From Sanderia malayensis (taxonomy: Eukaryota > Cnidaria > Scyphozoa > Semaeostomeae > Pelagiidae), in contig RQOL01000660.1 of NCBI GenBank assembly GCA_013076295.1, positions 1,860,001 to 1,924,000 on the forward strand: DNA of 64,000 bases. The letters are read 5' to 3'. Each line of letters opens with the position of its first letter. Position 1 is the stretch's first letter. A model generated the notes under the pieces. It saw nothing but the letters and a program-made list of their open reading frames with translations. It had not been told where the DNA came from and searched no databases. Shown piece by piece: positions 37,439 through 49,799 of the stretch. The position numbers and the translations under genes were made by a program.

Positions 37439-40400
37439 CTAAACAAATAAAGAAGCAAGAAAAAGAATTAATATTTATATGCATGAATGGTTGGAACAGG
37501 TAAAAAACATGGTTCAATTTGATAGGCAATTAGCAACATTCATGCTAATGACTTTGCATTGCAAACTTAAGCCGGGTAGTTCAGATACTAAAGCAAGTAT
37601 CTGAACTTTCCACTAGCTACTTTTCACTATACAGCTACTTTTTACCACCCATACATTACAGGGCTCGCTGCATATGCACTTTGTTGATTGCAACTGTAAA
37701 GTAGTGCATTGTAATAGTCACGGAGCTGTTCTAGAAAGATGTCCACTTCAAGGAGGTAGCTCTCAACGAAGTTTCAACTATGTACTGTATTCGTTGACTA
37801 TAATCTGCGGGGAAGTTTAGAGTCAATTGGATAACATGTACTATTCACTGAGAATTTAATTTAATTTATCGTCAGTGTTTGAAATGCAGTAACGCATGAT
37901 GCTTCGATAAACACATATTAAGAACTGAGACTTTAACTCGATTACAGTGTCATTACTGATATGATTCAAGAAAGCTCGTTGACGCATGCTTACCTTTGTG
38001 TTTCACAAAGCACGCTCAGAAATAGACAAATTTGTCACGTAAGTCTACTCACACGAAGGTCAATGTTGCTACCCCAGCATCGTCAAATATTTTGATGCTG
38101 CAAAATTCTTTGCACTCCTTACGGGGAGGGTGGAGTTTATTCAGTAAATCAAAATCGTATCCATAAACCAAAATGGTCAATTTTGCACTGAAAGTTTACA
38201 TCTTTGTGCTTGACACATCATTCTCTTGCACAGTTAAGCTAAGATAGTTCTAGTACCCTTTATTAAGTCGGATTTTTCAGGCTGCTAAATTCATTTCTGC
38301 ATCCCCTGACTTCATCCAGCTTTACGAAGGCATGTGGCTGCAGGAGGGCTGTGCCCCCATGAGAAACTTCTGTTCATAATTTGCCCCCCTTTGCACTACC
38401 CTCAAGCAAAGAAAATCCATCAGCCTGCCCCCTCCTTGAGGTGTGGTTCTTGCTCGAGTTTTCCCACCCCAGGTGACATCTCTAGTTACGTGCCTGACTC
38501 AGGCTTGACCCCTAATAACTACAAATCCTCATTTATTGGAATAAACGACTACCTCCCCTTGGTGTTTGATTCTTCAAGGCTACAATTGCATGGGTAGACA
38601 ATATCCGCATGAAATACACAGTGAACTGTATTCTTTTTTGTTCTTAACGAGAAAAGAAACTCGATATAACGACGGATGAACTTGTCGTTCGGTTTCATCC
38701 GTATCTAATCAATGGCAAATGTTTTATTTGTCAAGTCTTTCACAGTCTTAGTTAGCGGTCAGAGGCAGGATTATGAATCTATCCCCACATTCTCTAGCTC
38801 GTAAGCTGCAAGAGACTGGCTGTTATGCGCAGCTGAACAGACAGGAATTTGGGCTTAAAAATCTCTAAAAGAATTGGAAATGGCTGGGTTGTGGGTGGAT
38901 CAGGTCTTGTCTCTTGCCTTTCCGAATTGCTTTTAAAAACAAAATAAAATAAAACATAATAGAATTAATAGAATTATTGCTCATTTACAGAGAATTCTAA
39001 CAAATATTCGATAAAACTCTTGTTAAAATGGACGATTCTAGTAGGATAACTTAATATTCTCAAGGCTAACATCGACAATAACGTGAATGTCGAGTTGTCC
39101 AGTTGTCTCAAACACGATGGAAAAATGAACAAGGATTTCTGAGCCCATTCGTTTTGGAAGTCTTCGAGATCTCCCTTACTTAATCTGGCACATGATACCA
39201 AGGAAAAAGAAACTAGTGCTTTTTCCATTTCAATAAGGTAGTACATCGAACTTAATGCAATAAATACAATTTTTATGCCTGAGAATAATGTTTGTAAGAG
39301 CAATGGGGCTCAAAATTATTAAAAACCAAAGAAAATTAAAAAACAATGAAAAATATAAAGTTTCGGCAAAAATTAAGATATTCTTACATTTTTGCAAAAC
39401 AGGGTGTAGCAGAGTACGATTGTTCTGTTGATTTTGTCTCTCAAACATTGAAAATAATGGGACGAATGGCACATACACAGCCGTCAGAACGAAGTCTATC
39501 ACTTTTACAAAACCTGTTCGTTTTGGTACATTTAGGAAAGTATTGAAATAAAAAATAATGGAAGGGATATAGGGAGAGAACGTCAACTTCAAGAAAGCTT
39601 TGCAGACTTTGTCGTTTGTGTTATGAGGTTTTTTAAATCTTTATGAAGTGCTATCCATTCATTTTATGGTGTTATCTGTAAATGCATGAAACCTAATCCG
39701 GCAATAAAAGAATAATTATTGACGTTACTGTCTTTCCACATAAAGGTTCGTATATTCAGATGGCAAGGCTGCAAATTATTCTCCAAACATTGCTTCCTTG
39801 TAAGCAAACTTGCAGGATATACATGGAATTTGGTTAAGAAAGAATTCGTAATGTACTCACAGCCATTTGATAGCGTGGAAATAATTCACGTTCTCGAAAA
39901 CCAAGAGCAAAACGATGAAATAATAAGCGTACGCCATCTTCTTAGTCAGTTCAAGGGCGAGTGTGGGCTTTTCCTCCTCAATCAGATGAGATCAGTGTTC
40001 ACCAGCAGCAAGACAACAATGATGTCAAATGCTGGCAGTAAAACAACGAAATGTTTTCTCGCTTTAACCAGATGCCGCTGTGCAAAAACCGAACAGGAAA
40101 TAGGATACGTCTTTGCTCCTATCCAGCTTCAAGGGCAAGCTGGCTGGTTGGCTAATTAGAACATGGACCACGAAACAAACAGACGAACGAGAGTGACGGC
40201 TGACTAAACAGTTGATCTAATTTAAAACTGAACAATAATATATAGATTAATGCCAGCATTTCAGAGAAACTTCCTCTCCTTCACCTCACAGTTTCAATTT
40301 CAATTGCAAACGGCAGGACACGTGTAACACATAATTAATAGTATCTGTACGTGTCTCAAGAGTATCAACTTTTCTGGAAACCTTTTCCTCGCAGCAAAAC

Positions 40401-42080
40401 GGATATTGTTGACAAAAAGTAAAGCAATAGCCAATAGGAAATCACCGCGAAGGAAGGACTGCGAAGGAGCGACAAGGCTTTTGTCGCCAAAATCCATGAA
40501 AAACATTGCAATGATTTTCAGCTTTTTCTTTATGGAAAAATCTTCTTATTGAAGTTTGGGGCTGGGTAGAAGATACCACATGGAGGGGTGCCGAGTTGGT
40601 TAGGATACCAGGTTAAAAATAAAAATTTACATAATGTTAATTACTCATTGTACTTAATTGCTTAATTTATGACAAAGCAGGTCTAATTCTGTGCTAGACA
40701 GACTAATCAATCAAAGTTAACATGGTCTAACTTATTTAAACCCAACGCATCCGTGTGCCAACCAGCAGTGCCAAATATTTTTAAGAAATTCCCAAAATAG
40801 AATCATGCACTGAACTTTAAAGGGTTTGTCAACAAATTGTATGATTTATAGTCAATGCAGACTTCCATTCTTTCCAAACGATATAAAATCGGCAATAGAT
40901 ATTTACAAGCAGTTAACTTTCCAAGAAATAAAAAAATGGGAAGGAAAGTCAGCATTGAATTGAATGTGGCCCTGGCCCTAAGGTGGGAGAAGACCTGATG
41001 TGCCATTAGGACGTGGTTGCAAAGATTAGCATGGGGTGGGGGCTTATTAGCAATTTGTAGTCTTTGGGTGGGGCTTATTCGAGTGGGGGCCAATTCAAGG
41101 ATTTACGGTACTCCAATATTTTCAGGCCAAAAAACCAATGCTCTGCTTTAGAGAGGTGTCCACTGCAAAGTGTCCGTTATTATGTATGATGGACCCACGG
41201 AATGACGTAGAGTCGTGGAATTCAAAACGCAGAAGCGACTGTAGATAGCAACACCTACTTGAAACCCACTTGACTTTTGCGGTACGAAAAGTGAAAATTA
41301 AGAGAAAAAGCTGCCATCAGGTTTTTGAGATAAAACGCAAAATGGATTACTGAGAGCTTATCGCCATAGCTGGATACACGAAAGAACCACATTCTTTTAG
41401 CCGATTTCTTTTAACGACTCTGGTTTGAACATGACACGTGAGGTGTAGGAGAAATATGTTTACAATCATTGACATTGGTTGGGAACCCAGGTCAAAAGGC
41501 TCTATTGCTTAACGTATAATGTTGATGTACCTTAAGAATCTGATTAGAAACGACGTGTATAAATAGGAAATACAGCAAAAATTATCAAGCAACGGGTTTG
41601 GTTTTCTATTGTGAAACTGGCCGAACAACAACAGCAACTACCTTTTGAGCGAGTCTAACTGAACAGAGCGGAGCGCATGCGTAACGAGACGAGTTCTACG
41701 TAAAACAAGATGGCTGTTGCGAAACAACAGTAGGAACTCTATACTTTCGTCTCAAACAAATAAGAATAAAACCCAATTCATGTAATCAAAATATTAAATC
41801 ACATACCTTGATTGATGTAGGACCTGTACATTAACAATTTTTAACCTTGCCTGCATGTCCCAAATGAGTTTTCCACCAGTTTGTTATGCATGTAGTTAAC
41901 ATCTGCCATATTGAAAATTCGATAGCTGGCCTACGGCCTAAATCTATAGATCATCTGTGTTGCGCTTCATAGCTTTCGTTTCATCATAGCATACCACTCT
42001 TGGATAGGGGAATTAGCTGACGGAGCGTGTACAAGAATCATGCAGAAAAGAAAAGATTACCGTGTTCATTCACTTCGCAT
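37439..42080. other. Stretch without recognised gene upstream of Wnt
   Basis: The missing Wnt signal-peptide exon could lie here but could not be picked out. Small open frames (for example 38334-38597 and 39719-40159) have no recognised domain. A GC-richer stretch at 38320-38500 looks repeat-derived. Around 41640-41720 there is a CpG-richer segment with an AAGATGGC motif that resembles a promoter core, but no gene could be attached to it. Confidence 0.35.
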
Positions 42081-42089
42081 AAAAAAACC

Positions 42090-42164
42090 GTCTCTGTGGC
42101 GCAGACAGTTGGTGCATTCGGCTGTTAACAGGAGAGGTGGATGGTTCAAACCCATCCGGAGATG
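42090..42164 (+). tRNA. tRNA-Asn(GTT)-like sequence, probably a pseudogene
   Basis: Strong resemblance to tRNA-Asn, with anticodon loop CTGTTAA. The acceptor stem GTCTCTG pairs with CGGAGAT (two G-U pairs), the D stem GCGC pairs with GTGC, and the T stem GATGG/CCATC is perfect around TTCAAAC. Defects are one mismatch in the anticodon stem (TTCGG/CAGGA) and an extra base in the variable loop. It may be functional but is more likely a decaying copy, given its neighbour at 42243. Confidence 0.55.
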
Positions 42165-42242
42165 TTAGTGGTAATTTTTATACAAGTAAAACAGTCATTT
42201 CGAAAAGCAAAATTGTTATATTTTCTTTAGAAATAGTCAACC

Positions 42243-42259
42243 GTCTTTCTGACGCAATC

Positions 42260-42293
<34 letters not shown>

Positions 42294-42318
42294 AATGGTT
42301 CAAGTACATCAATAGACG
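42243..42318 (+). pseudogene. tRNA-Asn(GTT) pseudogene, second copy
   Basis: The anticodon arm is perfect (TTCGG CTGTTAA CCGAA), but the D arm has an extra base, the T stem has mismatches (AATGG/ACATC) and the acceptor stem is broken. It lies 78 bases after the first copy in the same orientation, with a similar AACCGTCT start. This suggests a tandem or SINE-like origin. Confidence 0.6.
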
Positions 42319-43090
42319 TAGCTGAGCTGCAAGGTTATTAGCTATGTTCATTGTGCACTTATCTTTGTACATTACAAAACAATAACATCGCTCAATAAAT
42401 TGACATATCATAGGGTAATAAGTTCATAATACTGGCCGCAATGTAAAACGTAGTTCTGGTGTACTGAACATAATAATGTCAAGCCCACCTGATGCTATTG
42501 ACGCTAATGTCCTTTGATAAGTCTGTTCACATCTGTTGGATTTCTGTCTGTAAGGTAAGAAACCTCGAATTCCAGCTTGTCATTGACTTCTGGAAACAAA
42601 AGATAAGCTTACCTTACAAAAATCGTCAGAATAGTTTAGAAGAGAGATTGTCAAAAAAGTGGTCATGGCTCTGTTCCCAATCGATGGGCGCGGTGCTCCC
42701 AGTTTTAGGGGGAACTTCCCTCAGACTCTCTTGTTTTACGTTATGCCCTTGCCTGACTTATTAGGATTGATTCAACTTATAAGCACCGTTTGAAGAAACC
42801 ATCTTCCTAAATATGTTGCAAAGGATATTTCAAAAGATTAATAAAGAACCACAGATATTTTACACCAACAGAGAAAGGTGCCGCACAGTGGTTTTTTATC
42901 CTGGAATTCCCCATACCAGAAGCTGCCTGATAAGTAATGGACTGTGGCAGTGGCAGGAATTCCCTAAAGGAAACCTGCTCCGTTAAAAGTAACTTCACAC
43001 GTCTGACAAAGGATATTCAATCCAAACCACTTCATAAGCCTCGACACATATCCTTCTTTCATAAGTGGGCCTAAGCATAAAGCTTTGAAG
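42319..43090. other. Stretch without recognised gene
   Basis: AT-rich sequence. The open frame at 42492-42764 has no recognisable domain. Nothing else is seen. Confidence 0.35.
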
Positions 43091-43096
43091 CCCACG

Positions 43097-43153
43097 TAGA
43101 CTCATTACATTGCGTCCCTGTGCCTCGCTCGCAATTCGCTCAACACAAGGGAC
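43097..43153. repeat. Single arm of a foldback repeat family
   Basis: Contains TTGCGTCCCTGTGCCTC followed by GCTCGC...CTCAACACAAGGG. It is homologous to the paired arms at 44292-44408 and 44793-44891. Confidence 0.6.
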
Positions 43154-44291
43154 TTATGGACTTACTGTTCAAAAACTGTCCAAAAAATTAAAGCCTCGCT
43201 CTGATGTAATGCTACAAGATTAAAACTTGGAAAGTGCCGGGAGGACTCGACAGTTTCAATATTTTGTGTTGCCGAATCTGAGATGCTGAACAAGTTTTCA
43301 TTTTATTTGAAACGAAACATGCAAATGGTTGCATATCCAAGGTTTTTTATTTGGAAGTATAGAAACAGGTAAGTTTCATTTTTAGTTTCCAATTTAGTTC
43401 TTGTTGGATTTTGCAAATTACCAGCGGTTGTTTAACTTGATTTCATGTTTGATTTGATAAACATGTCTAGGCCTTTGACGAACCGACAAATTCATTTTTT
43501 GGGTTATTTTATGAACAATGAAAAGTAATTATTTTCATTGTTACATTCGTAGATTAAATCTCAGATGCATGGTCAGCTGAAGGACGAAGAACTAGCATTT
43601 AACAGTAAATTAACACGCTTCAATGAACCATATTTTCAAACTTTACTTTTGGTTATGTTGAATTGAAAAAAGAAACTTTGATATACTCAATATTTACTTT
43701 GAATTATTTAGAGAAAAAAATTTTTAATTTTGACTATAGAGCAATTTTTCTTGATAATGAGATTATTAGTATGTAGTTTTATATGTAATAATACATGAAA
43801 TGCTTTTTGTTTTCTTAATTGGTGGTGAATACACGCGTGTTGTTTTTCATCCTAATCCTGAATCCTGAATACAACAAGTCCTGATGAAATGTAATTCTCA
43901 AACGAAATGCAGTTTTTACCTTAACTTGTGCAAGACCCATATACAAAAACAAAGAATTGGTGAGGACTTTTTTGTAAATATTTCTCGGAAAAACACGAAA
44001 ATTTATTGAATTTATATCCATTTTAAATTTTCGCACAGCTTCGGCATTTTCCCGCCATTAAATTAAAAATTGACGCCACGCCACTTTTTACAGTCCAGAT
44101 TGGTCCGTAAAATATCGAGTTAAACCTTATCTTACATGGCCTAAGTTGTGGTTGAATGTGATTGGTCAAAAAGAACAATAGCCATTGTTTAAAAGCCAAA
44201 TGCTGCAATCTGATTGAGCCGACAAAAATTTGTCGGGAGAGGAGATTTTTGGACAGTTTTTGACCTGAAAGTCCATAAGTCCCTCAAACGA

Positions 44292-44408
44292 GCGAGTGAA
44301 AACGAGCGAGGCACAGGGACGCAATGTAGTGAGTCTAAAGCCCACGAGCTTTTGGGTATTGTCAGACTCACTACATTGCGTCCCTGTGCCTCACTCGCTT
44401 TTGCTCGC
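44292..44408. repeat. Foldback (MITE-like) repeat next to DAP3 stop codon
   Basis: Arms of about 45 bases (44292-44336 and 44364-44408) are near-perfect inverted copies around the core TTGCGTCCCTGTGCCTC, with a 27-base spacer. A further half copy at about 44428-44463 touches the DAP3 stop codon. Confidence 0.75.
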
Positions 44409-44461
44409 CTGGTTGCGTTGAGCAAGTTACAAGCGATACACAGGGACGCAATGCTGTGCGT

Positions 44462-47400
44462 CTAGGGTATTGTTGCAACTACATCATCTGCGTCCTGCCT
44501 CAAATCAAACCACCAAGCCTCAGTGTGGTAATACGAATATGAAATCATATCAACATTACCTTTGTGGAACATATCGGTCTGTTGGAGTAAAAGCAAGTAG
44601 TTGTGCAGCTCCGTTTTGCTGAAATTTTCCACAAGTAAAGGTGTGTGCTCACCAACAGTGCGCATGCCCTGAAAATTAACAGCAAATGACACGCCCTTAA
44701 TGTAAAGAAATTCTAATGTCCCGAACAATATTCACCTGCTGTATGTTATATACCATTGCCGTGGAAGCGTGTACATGGTGTAAGTAGACAGTAGACTCAA
44801 TGAATTGCGTCCCTATGCCTCGCTCGTAACTCGCTCAACACAAGGAAGCGAGCAAAAACGAGTGAGGCACAGGGACGCAATGTAGTGAGCCAAGTATGTA
44901 GATAGATGTATACAGGTATATAGGAAAAAAAGAATACCTTTTCTCCAATTTGATCGTTAATTTCAATAGACTCTATGTAGTCTCCAAAACTGCCTGTTCT
45001 TGACAAAGCCATTACATAGCAACCCGACAACTGAAAAACACATGCCAATGGAATGAGATAAAAAGGGCCTACTTCCTATTGAAGCGACATAATAGTCTAA
45101 GGATCTTACCAGGGACTTTCCTGGTTCAAGAATTCTCGTAAAATGACGAGCCAAAGACAGGTCTTGAGAATGAAGCTGGAAAACATGTAACACATTAGAA
45201 TTGGAATACTGAAATACATATAGAACACTGTTACCAGTAAAGTTCCTAGAAGCATTCAAATAAAATAAAATAGAAAAGTCAAGATTTGCTCAAAATTATT
45301 TCCCAAGCAACATGGGTCTATTGCACACGCCTGATCTGATTTGATTAAATCGAAACATCGAAGTATACAAGTGCAATAGCCTCATCAAGATGTAATAACC
45401 AACCAAAAAAACAAGCCACTTTCTAATAACACTTACATATTCCCTGTTCTTGTCGACAATAGATGATGTTTTAAACAGTTTGTTGAAGCCATCCACGGCA
45501 TACAAGACCTTCAAACTGCATGAAAATAAATTTACAGATTAACGTATCGTAAAAGATATATCAAGACCCCTCTCTATTAATTCACTCTCTCTAATACAAC
45601 GCCACCTTTCAAACAAGTGTTTTGAATGAACCCCCCCCCCCACCTTGTTTTTGAAATTATGAATGATAACAAATTCATCTGAAGTATATTTCAGAATTGC
45701 ACAACCTCTCTGAAACCTCAAAAATTAAATAAGCCGGGTTTAACAGAGCAATCAGGGTACCGAATAAACTAAGTAGAGCAAAACTTCGAGAAGTTGGTAC
45801 AATCTGGAAAATTACATAAATTTATGCATGATAAAACCATTATCCATACATAAAACTAGTTAGAATCGTGGGGTACAGCAAACCATCAGTCAAAACGACG
45901 AATTTGCCTTAATGACAACTCGCTTACAAAGTTCTCACCGGTATACATTTGTGTGTATGATTATACACAAGGTGAATAAAAGCAAGAGCTGTTTAAGGAC
46001 ATAAAATAAAATACACTCACCCTTTGGTATTCGTTATTTCTTTCAATATGATTCCAATAGCATCTGTTGCGAAATTCCCTCGCGACATCCCCTGGACGAA
46101 AAAAATTACATAAACATAAATTAACGTGTAAATTAACCTATTTATACAACTCATGCTGATTATATGTATTCACATATAATCCACTTCCAACAATGCGCAT
46201 GTTCAGTAACGTAAAATTTTTCAATTTCAGTTATTGCTAAAGAAAGCCTTTTAGTACTGAAATTGTAAAATTGCTGAGAAATTTTGCGCACTGCTCTAAA
46301 AAAAACTTTCTGATAAAAAAGCGTACACTTTATCGCGTATATATGTTTAAAACAGTGTTCATTTACCGTATCAACAACTTGTCCAATTGAACTTCCAGTC
46401 GGAATCACCTCTTGTCTACCCCATTCATAATCTTTAGTAGTTTTCAACTAAAATTTTGGTCAATAAAGAGAGCCACGCATTAGAATTTGGAGTGTTATAA
46501 TAATATGACGCATTAGGACGTAGAATAGTCAAGTGAAACAGCAACAGAACAAGGTAGCTTTGTTTTGCGTACAGTGTCAAGATAGCTATGATTGACAGTT
46601 TTGAAAGCTTTCAACCAATCAGCCGCTTCCTGGGGTTGATCAAATCTTCCTTCTTTCCAAGAAGATGGTTCTACAGGTTCCTTGCTGTTCGTTATCTTAC
46701 TAACTAAGACAAACAAAGATATCCGTATTTAAACAAGCAAGAAAGAAAATACAATGCAGACTATACAGTTGAAATCTCAAACTCTCATGAGAAGTTTAAA
46801 TTAGTTCGAGATGGAGGATGTTTGAAATAACAGACGGCGTTACACCAAAACGTACTACACAAAAACAAAGCCAAATGAAAAATAACTTGAGAAAGCGAAT
46901 GCTCGAAACAACGGAGAGTCGGGATAGTGACTGTCGACTACATCTTCTTAAATGACTACAACTATGACAATCAACAAAATGAACCATAATGAAATATAAC
47001 AGTCCTATTATATTATCATCAACTGTAAAACTTACTTGATGGTACATGTATGATAAGCCATTTTGCGCAACTGCAATAGTGGATCACGTGACACAATGTG
47101 ATGCTTTTTCCAGTCCCATCATCACCGTCTTAAGAACCATAACAGTCAAAGAAAAACACAGAGCTATTGTAACCCGGGTATACAATGAATGATTTCTTAT
47201 GGAGCAGAGCATATAGATTATACAAATAGCATACAAGACATATAGTGAAAGGATACAAAGTATGAACCTATGTGGCTTGTCACCTTCTTTGATAGTACGA
47301 ATGGCATTAATTACTTGCAATGAAGGCTTCCTTATTATCATGTGAAAATCTTTGAAATCAACAACCTATGGCAACGAGTGAATAAGTAATATTGTAGTTA

Positions 47401-48938
47401 ATGGTTTTGCAAATGAATAGATAATAAAGCAATTATGTTAAAAGACAAAGCATATCAGAGAAAAGTAAATAGGAATGTACTAAATGCACCATGGAAGACA
47501 AAACTACACAAAATAAGATGTTGAATAATATAATACCAACCCTATTACTCAATCTTGTTGGAAAGCCATGAGTGAAAATAGTTTTCATGTCTCTAACACT
47601 AATTCTGTATACTTTGGTTAAATCATTATCATTGTGATCCAACTAAAAATGAATAGCAATTGCAAATATGACTTAGAGCTCAAAATTTCTCTTTCACATT
47701 ATTGAAATGTAACAATTGCAGCTCTACAAAAAGATCTAGATCTCAACTTACAGGACGATTTATCGATAATATTTCCGCTTCATTGAGGTTTCTTGTTTTG
47801 TTTGCTAAAGATGCCAGACTTCTTACATTTGAACATGGCTAAAAGTAATAACAATTATTACGATATTTATCTCTTTTCAACCAAAAACTCCGCACAATGG
47901 GTGACTTGTTTCTTTGATTCAAAAGTGGATCAGACAGACCAGAAATTAAAGCTTAGATTCATATGAGAAATAGATCATGCCGAAACTCGAATTTCCTCAA
48001 GGTACCGTATAATAGTTCTTACCGTAGATCTCCAATGTTTGAAGGTTTTTGATAGGATACCTAAAAACCAAGTGGAAAATCACAATTTTGTTGCAAAGAG
48101 TTTATTTCAAGGTATAGATATCAGAAGCTCTGATTGTAATGATACATGCCTCACTTTCAATACCCTTGATAATTCAATACCCAAAAAACTTCTTCGTATA
48201 GGTTTGATAAGCTATGAAACAAATTTCCCAATGTCTTGACTGACGACAAGGTAATTTTCTGTGTTTTATAGTTTATAGTCATTCAAATGTAGTTTTACCC
48301 ATCCTTAAGTTGTCCAAATCATCAAGGTCAACTACACTCTTTTTCTTTCAATAACTTTGCTTTAGTAAGCATTCCATAAAACTTGTCACAACAGATCGTG
48401 AAGTGGGTATAGATAGTTGAAGATAAAAACTATATAGCAATCCATTTACTGGGAATAATATCAAATATTTGCTAGGTGTTATGCATACCTGTAAAAATTG
48501 GTTGTAGTTGCCTGGCCTGCATGATGTTACTTGAAATAAGATGTGGAAACTTAGCAAAACAGGAAAGATCTTCAGTTCAGAAGCATGAAGCATATACCTA
48601 TGATAAAAAATATAATTATGCAATAATTATTATGCCATCCATTAAATAAAAGAATGTCGGTAGAAACTTTTGTTGGCCTTTGTTTTTTGAAAATATGTCT
48701 CTGGCACATAGACACCACGTGGAGAATATTAGATTAGCACCACAATAACACATGCATGCAATGCAATGCATGGCTGAAGTGGAGTGGTGGAGGAAAGCTT
48801 TTGACAACGGGATGAGAGCTGTTTGGTATGATAATATGCTAATATTGGCGAAATAGCTAATAAATATAAAAACTGTCATTACAATTCATAAAATACAAAA
48901 CCATACTTACTTACGTTCTTACGTAAATTCAAAAACAT
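44462..48938 (-). CDS. DAP3: Small mitoribosomal subunit protein mS29 (death-associated protein 3)
   Basis: Thirteen exons on the minus strand: 48938..48911, 48529..48489, 47838..47752, 47642..47541, 47365..47257, 47128..47036, 46703..46573, 46447..46367, 46091..46021, 45515..45437, 45175..45110, 45030..44938, 44668..44462. Every junction is GT-AG with matching phase, total 395 residues. Family landmarks in order: a basic N-terminus beginning MFLNLRK (presequence-like), VRDMKTIFTHGFPTR, IRKPSLQVI, the Walker A loop GDDGTGKS with TLCHVIHYC, RFDQPQEAADWLKAFKT, NATDA-like NFATDAIGIILKE, the Walker B-like VLYAVDGFN and ALSRTGSF. It is a GTP-binding protein of the mitochondrial ribosomal small subunit. 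The first two tiny exons are the least certain. The C-terminus (last ~30 residues) lacks the usual ending and stops at the edge of a foldback repeat. Confidence 0.9.
44793..44891. repeat. Foldback repeat in last DAP3 intron
   Basis: Inverted arms 44793-44826 and 44859-44891 of the same family as 44292-44408, in intron 44669-44937. Confidence 0.75.
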
Positions 48939-49790
48939 GCATTCATTTTCATGATGATAAGATCATGGGAGAAAAATGGGCAGATGATTTTTAGGATGCT
49001 TCGAAAACCGATCTGCTCGTACAACACTTTTTCGTTTTACGACGAATACACCAGCGAGCGGATACCGAGAATCGAGCTTCGCGAATAAAACGGCGAAAAT
49101 GCTTTGGCTGTGATATATTTGGGGTCGTTTTGGAAAAGCTTTCGTTCTGATTTCATTTGTATTTATTCCTTGCATTGAATATCCAAAATACAATAACCCA
49201 TAGGTCCAACAAATTGATTTGTTTCAGATATGGTGTCTTTTACTTATATGTGGATACCTAATAGACTTTACTTTAAACAACGTGAAACAATATCTTTTAT
49301 CGCCCAAAAGATGGTAGCACATTGTAATATAACATCTGCATTACTTGATGTCTTGGTGCATGCTTGATCTTATTTTTGAAAGATGTAAAATTTAATCATA
49401 AGATGCTGTTAGAAATTCATAACAAGTCTTGCTATGCCTCGAACGTCCAATATTCAACATTAAAAAAGCATTGTTTCTACTGAAAAGAAAACGGCAAGTA
49501 AAGTTCCTCAAATTGAAACTTTCTATTCCTGCAGCAACAAAATGTGTTGGCACAGAAAGCGCATGACACCCGCAGGCTTCGTGTTTCAAGTCTTCACTTT
49601 TGTTGAAGATTGCAATTGCATTCAGATAGAAGGCAAAACACAAAACAATGAGAGAGAGATTGATGATAAATCAGTACAATCGTGAGACACAGATAGACAT
49701 GAAATACACATAATAAATTTAATTTTAATCATAAGGAACTATGAAAAGTTCCGCTCCTTACAGTTCATTATACCTCTTGTCGTTGCCCAT
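48939..49790. other. Upstream of DAP3
   Basis: A CpG-richer stretch at about 49020-49150 (GCGAGCGGATACCGAG...) could be the DAP3 promoter or 5' UTR. No coding sequence is recognised in the rest. Confidence 0.35.
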
Positions 49791-49799
49791 CATGAAACT

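Noticed and set aside
37440..37529. Wnt exon continuing upstream of 37438 as a signal peptide (FFFLLLYLF).
   Set aside because: The hydrophobic stretch is the translated polypyrimidine tract of the acceptor. An in-frame TAA lies immediately upstream and there is no ATG.
38334..38597. 87-codon plus-strand open frame.
   Set aside because: It lies in a GC-richer repeat-like segment with no domain or splice-supported continuation.
39719..40159. 146-codon plus-strand open frame.
   Set aside because: No recognisable domain. The start is ambiguous and composition is not convincing; it could be a fragment of a repeat.
40584..40612. Possible tRNA 5' half (GGGGTGCCGAGTTGGTTAGGATA).
   Set aside because: Only an A-box-like part is present; no anticodon arm or B box follows.
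45644..45716. A GT-AG bounded 73-bp candidate exon in DAP3 (reading GFQRGCAILKYTSDEF...).
   Set aside because: Including it leaves phase 0, while the next exon with its best acceptor (tgcag) needs two bases. Skipping it joins KG-LKVLYAVDGFN in frame and fits the mS29 family, which has no insertion here.
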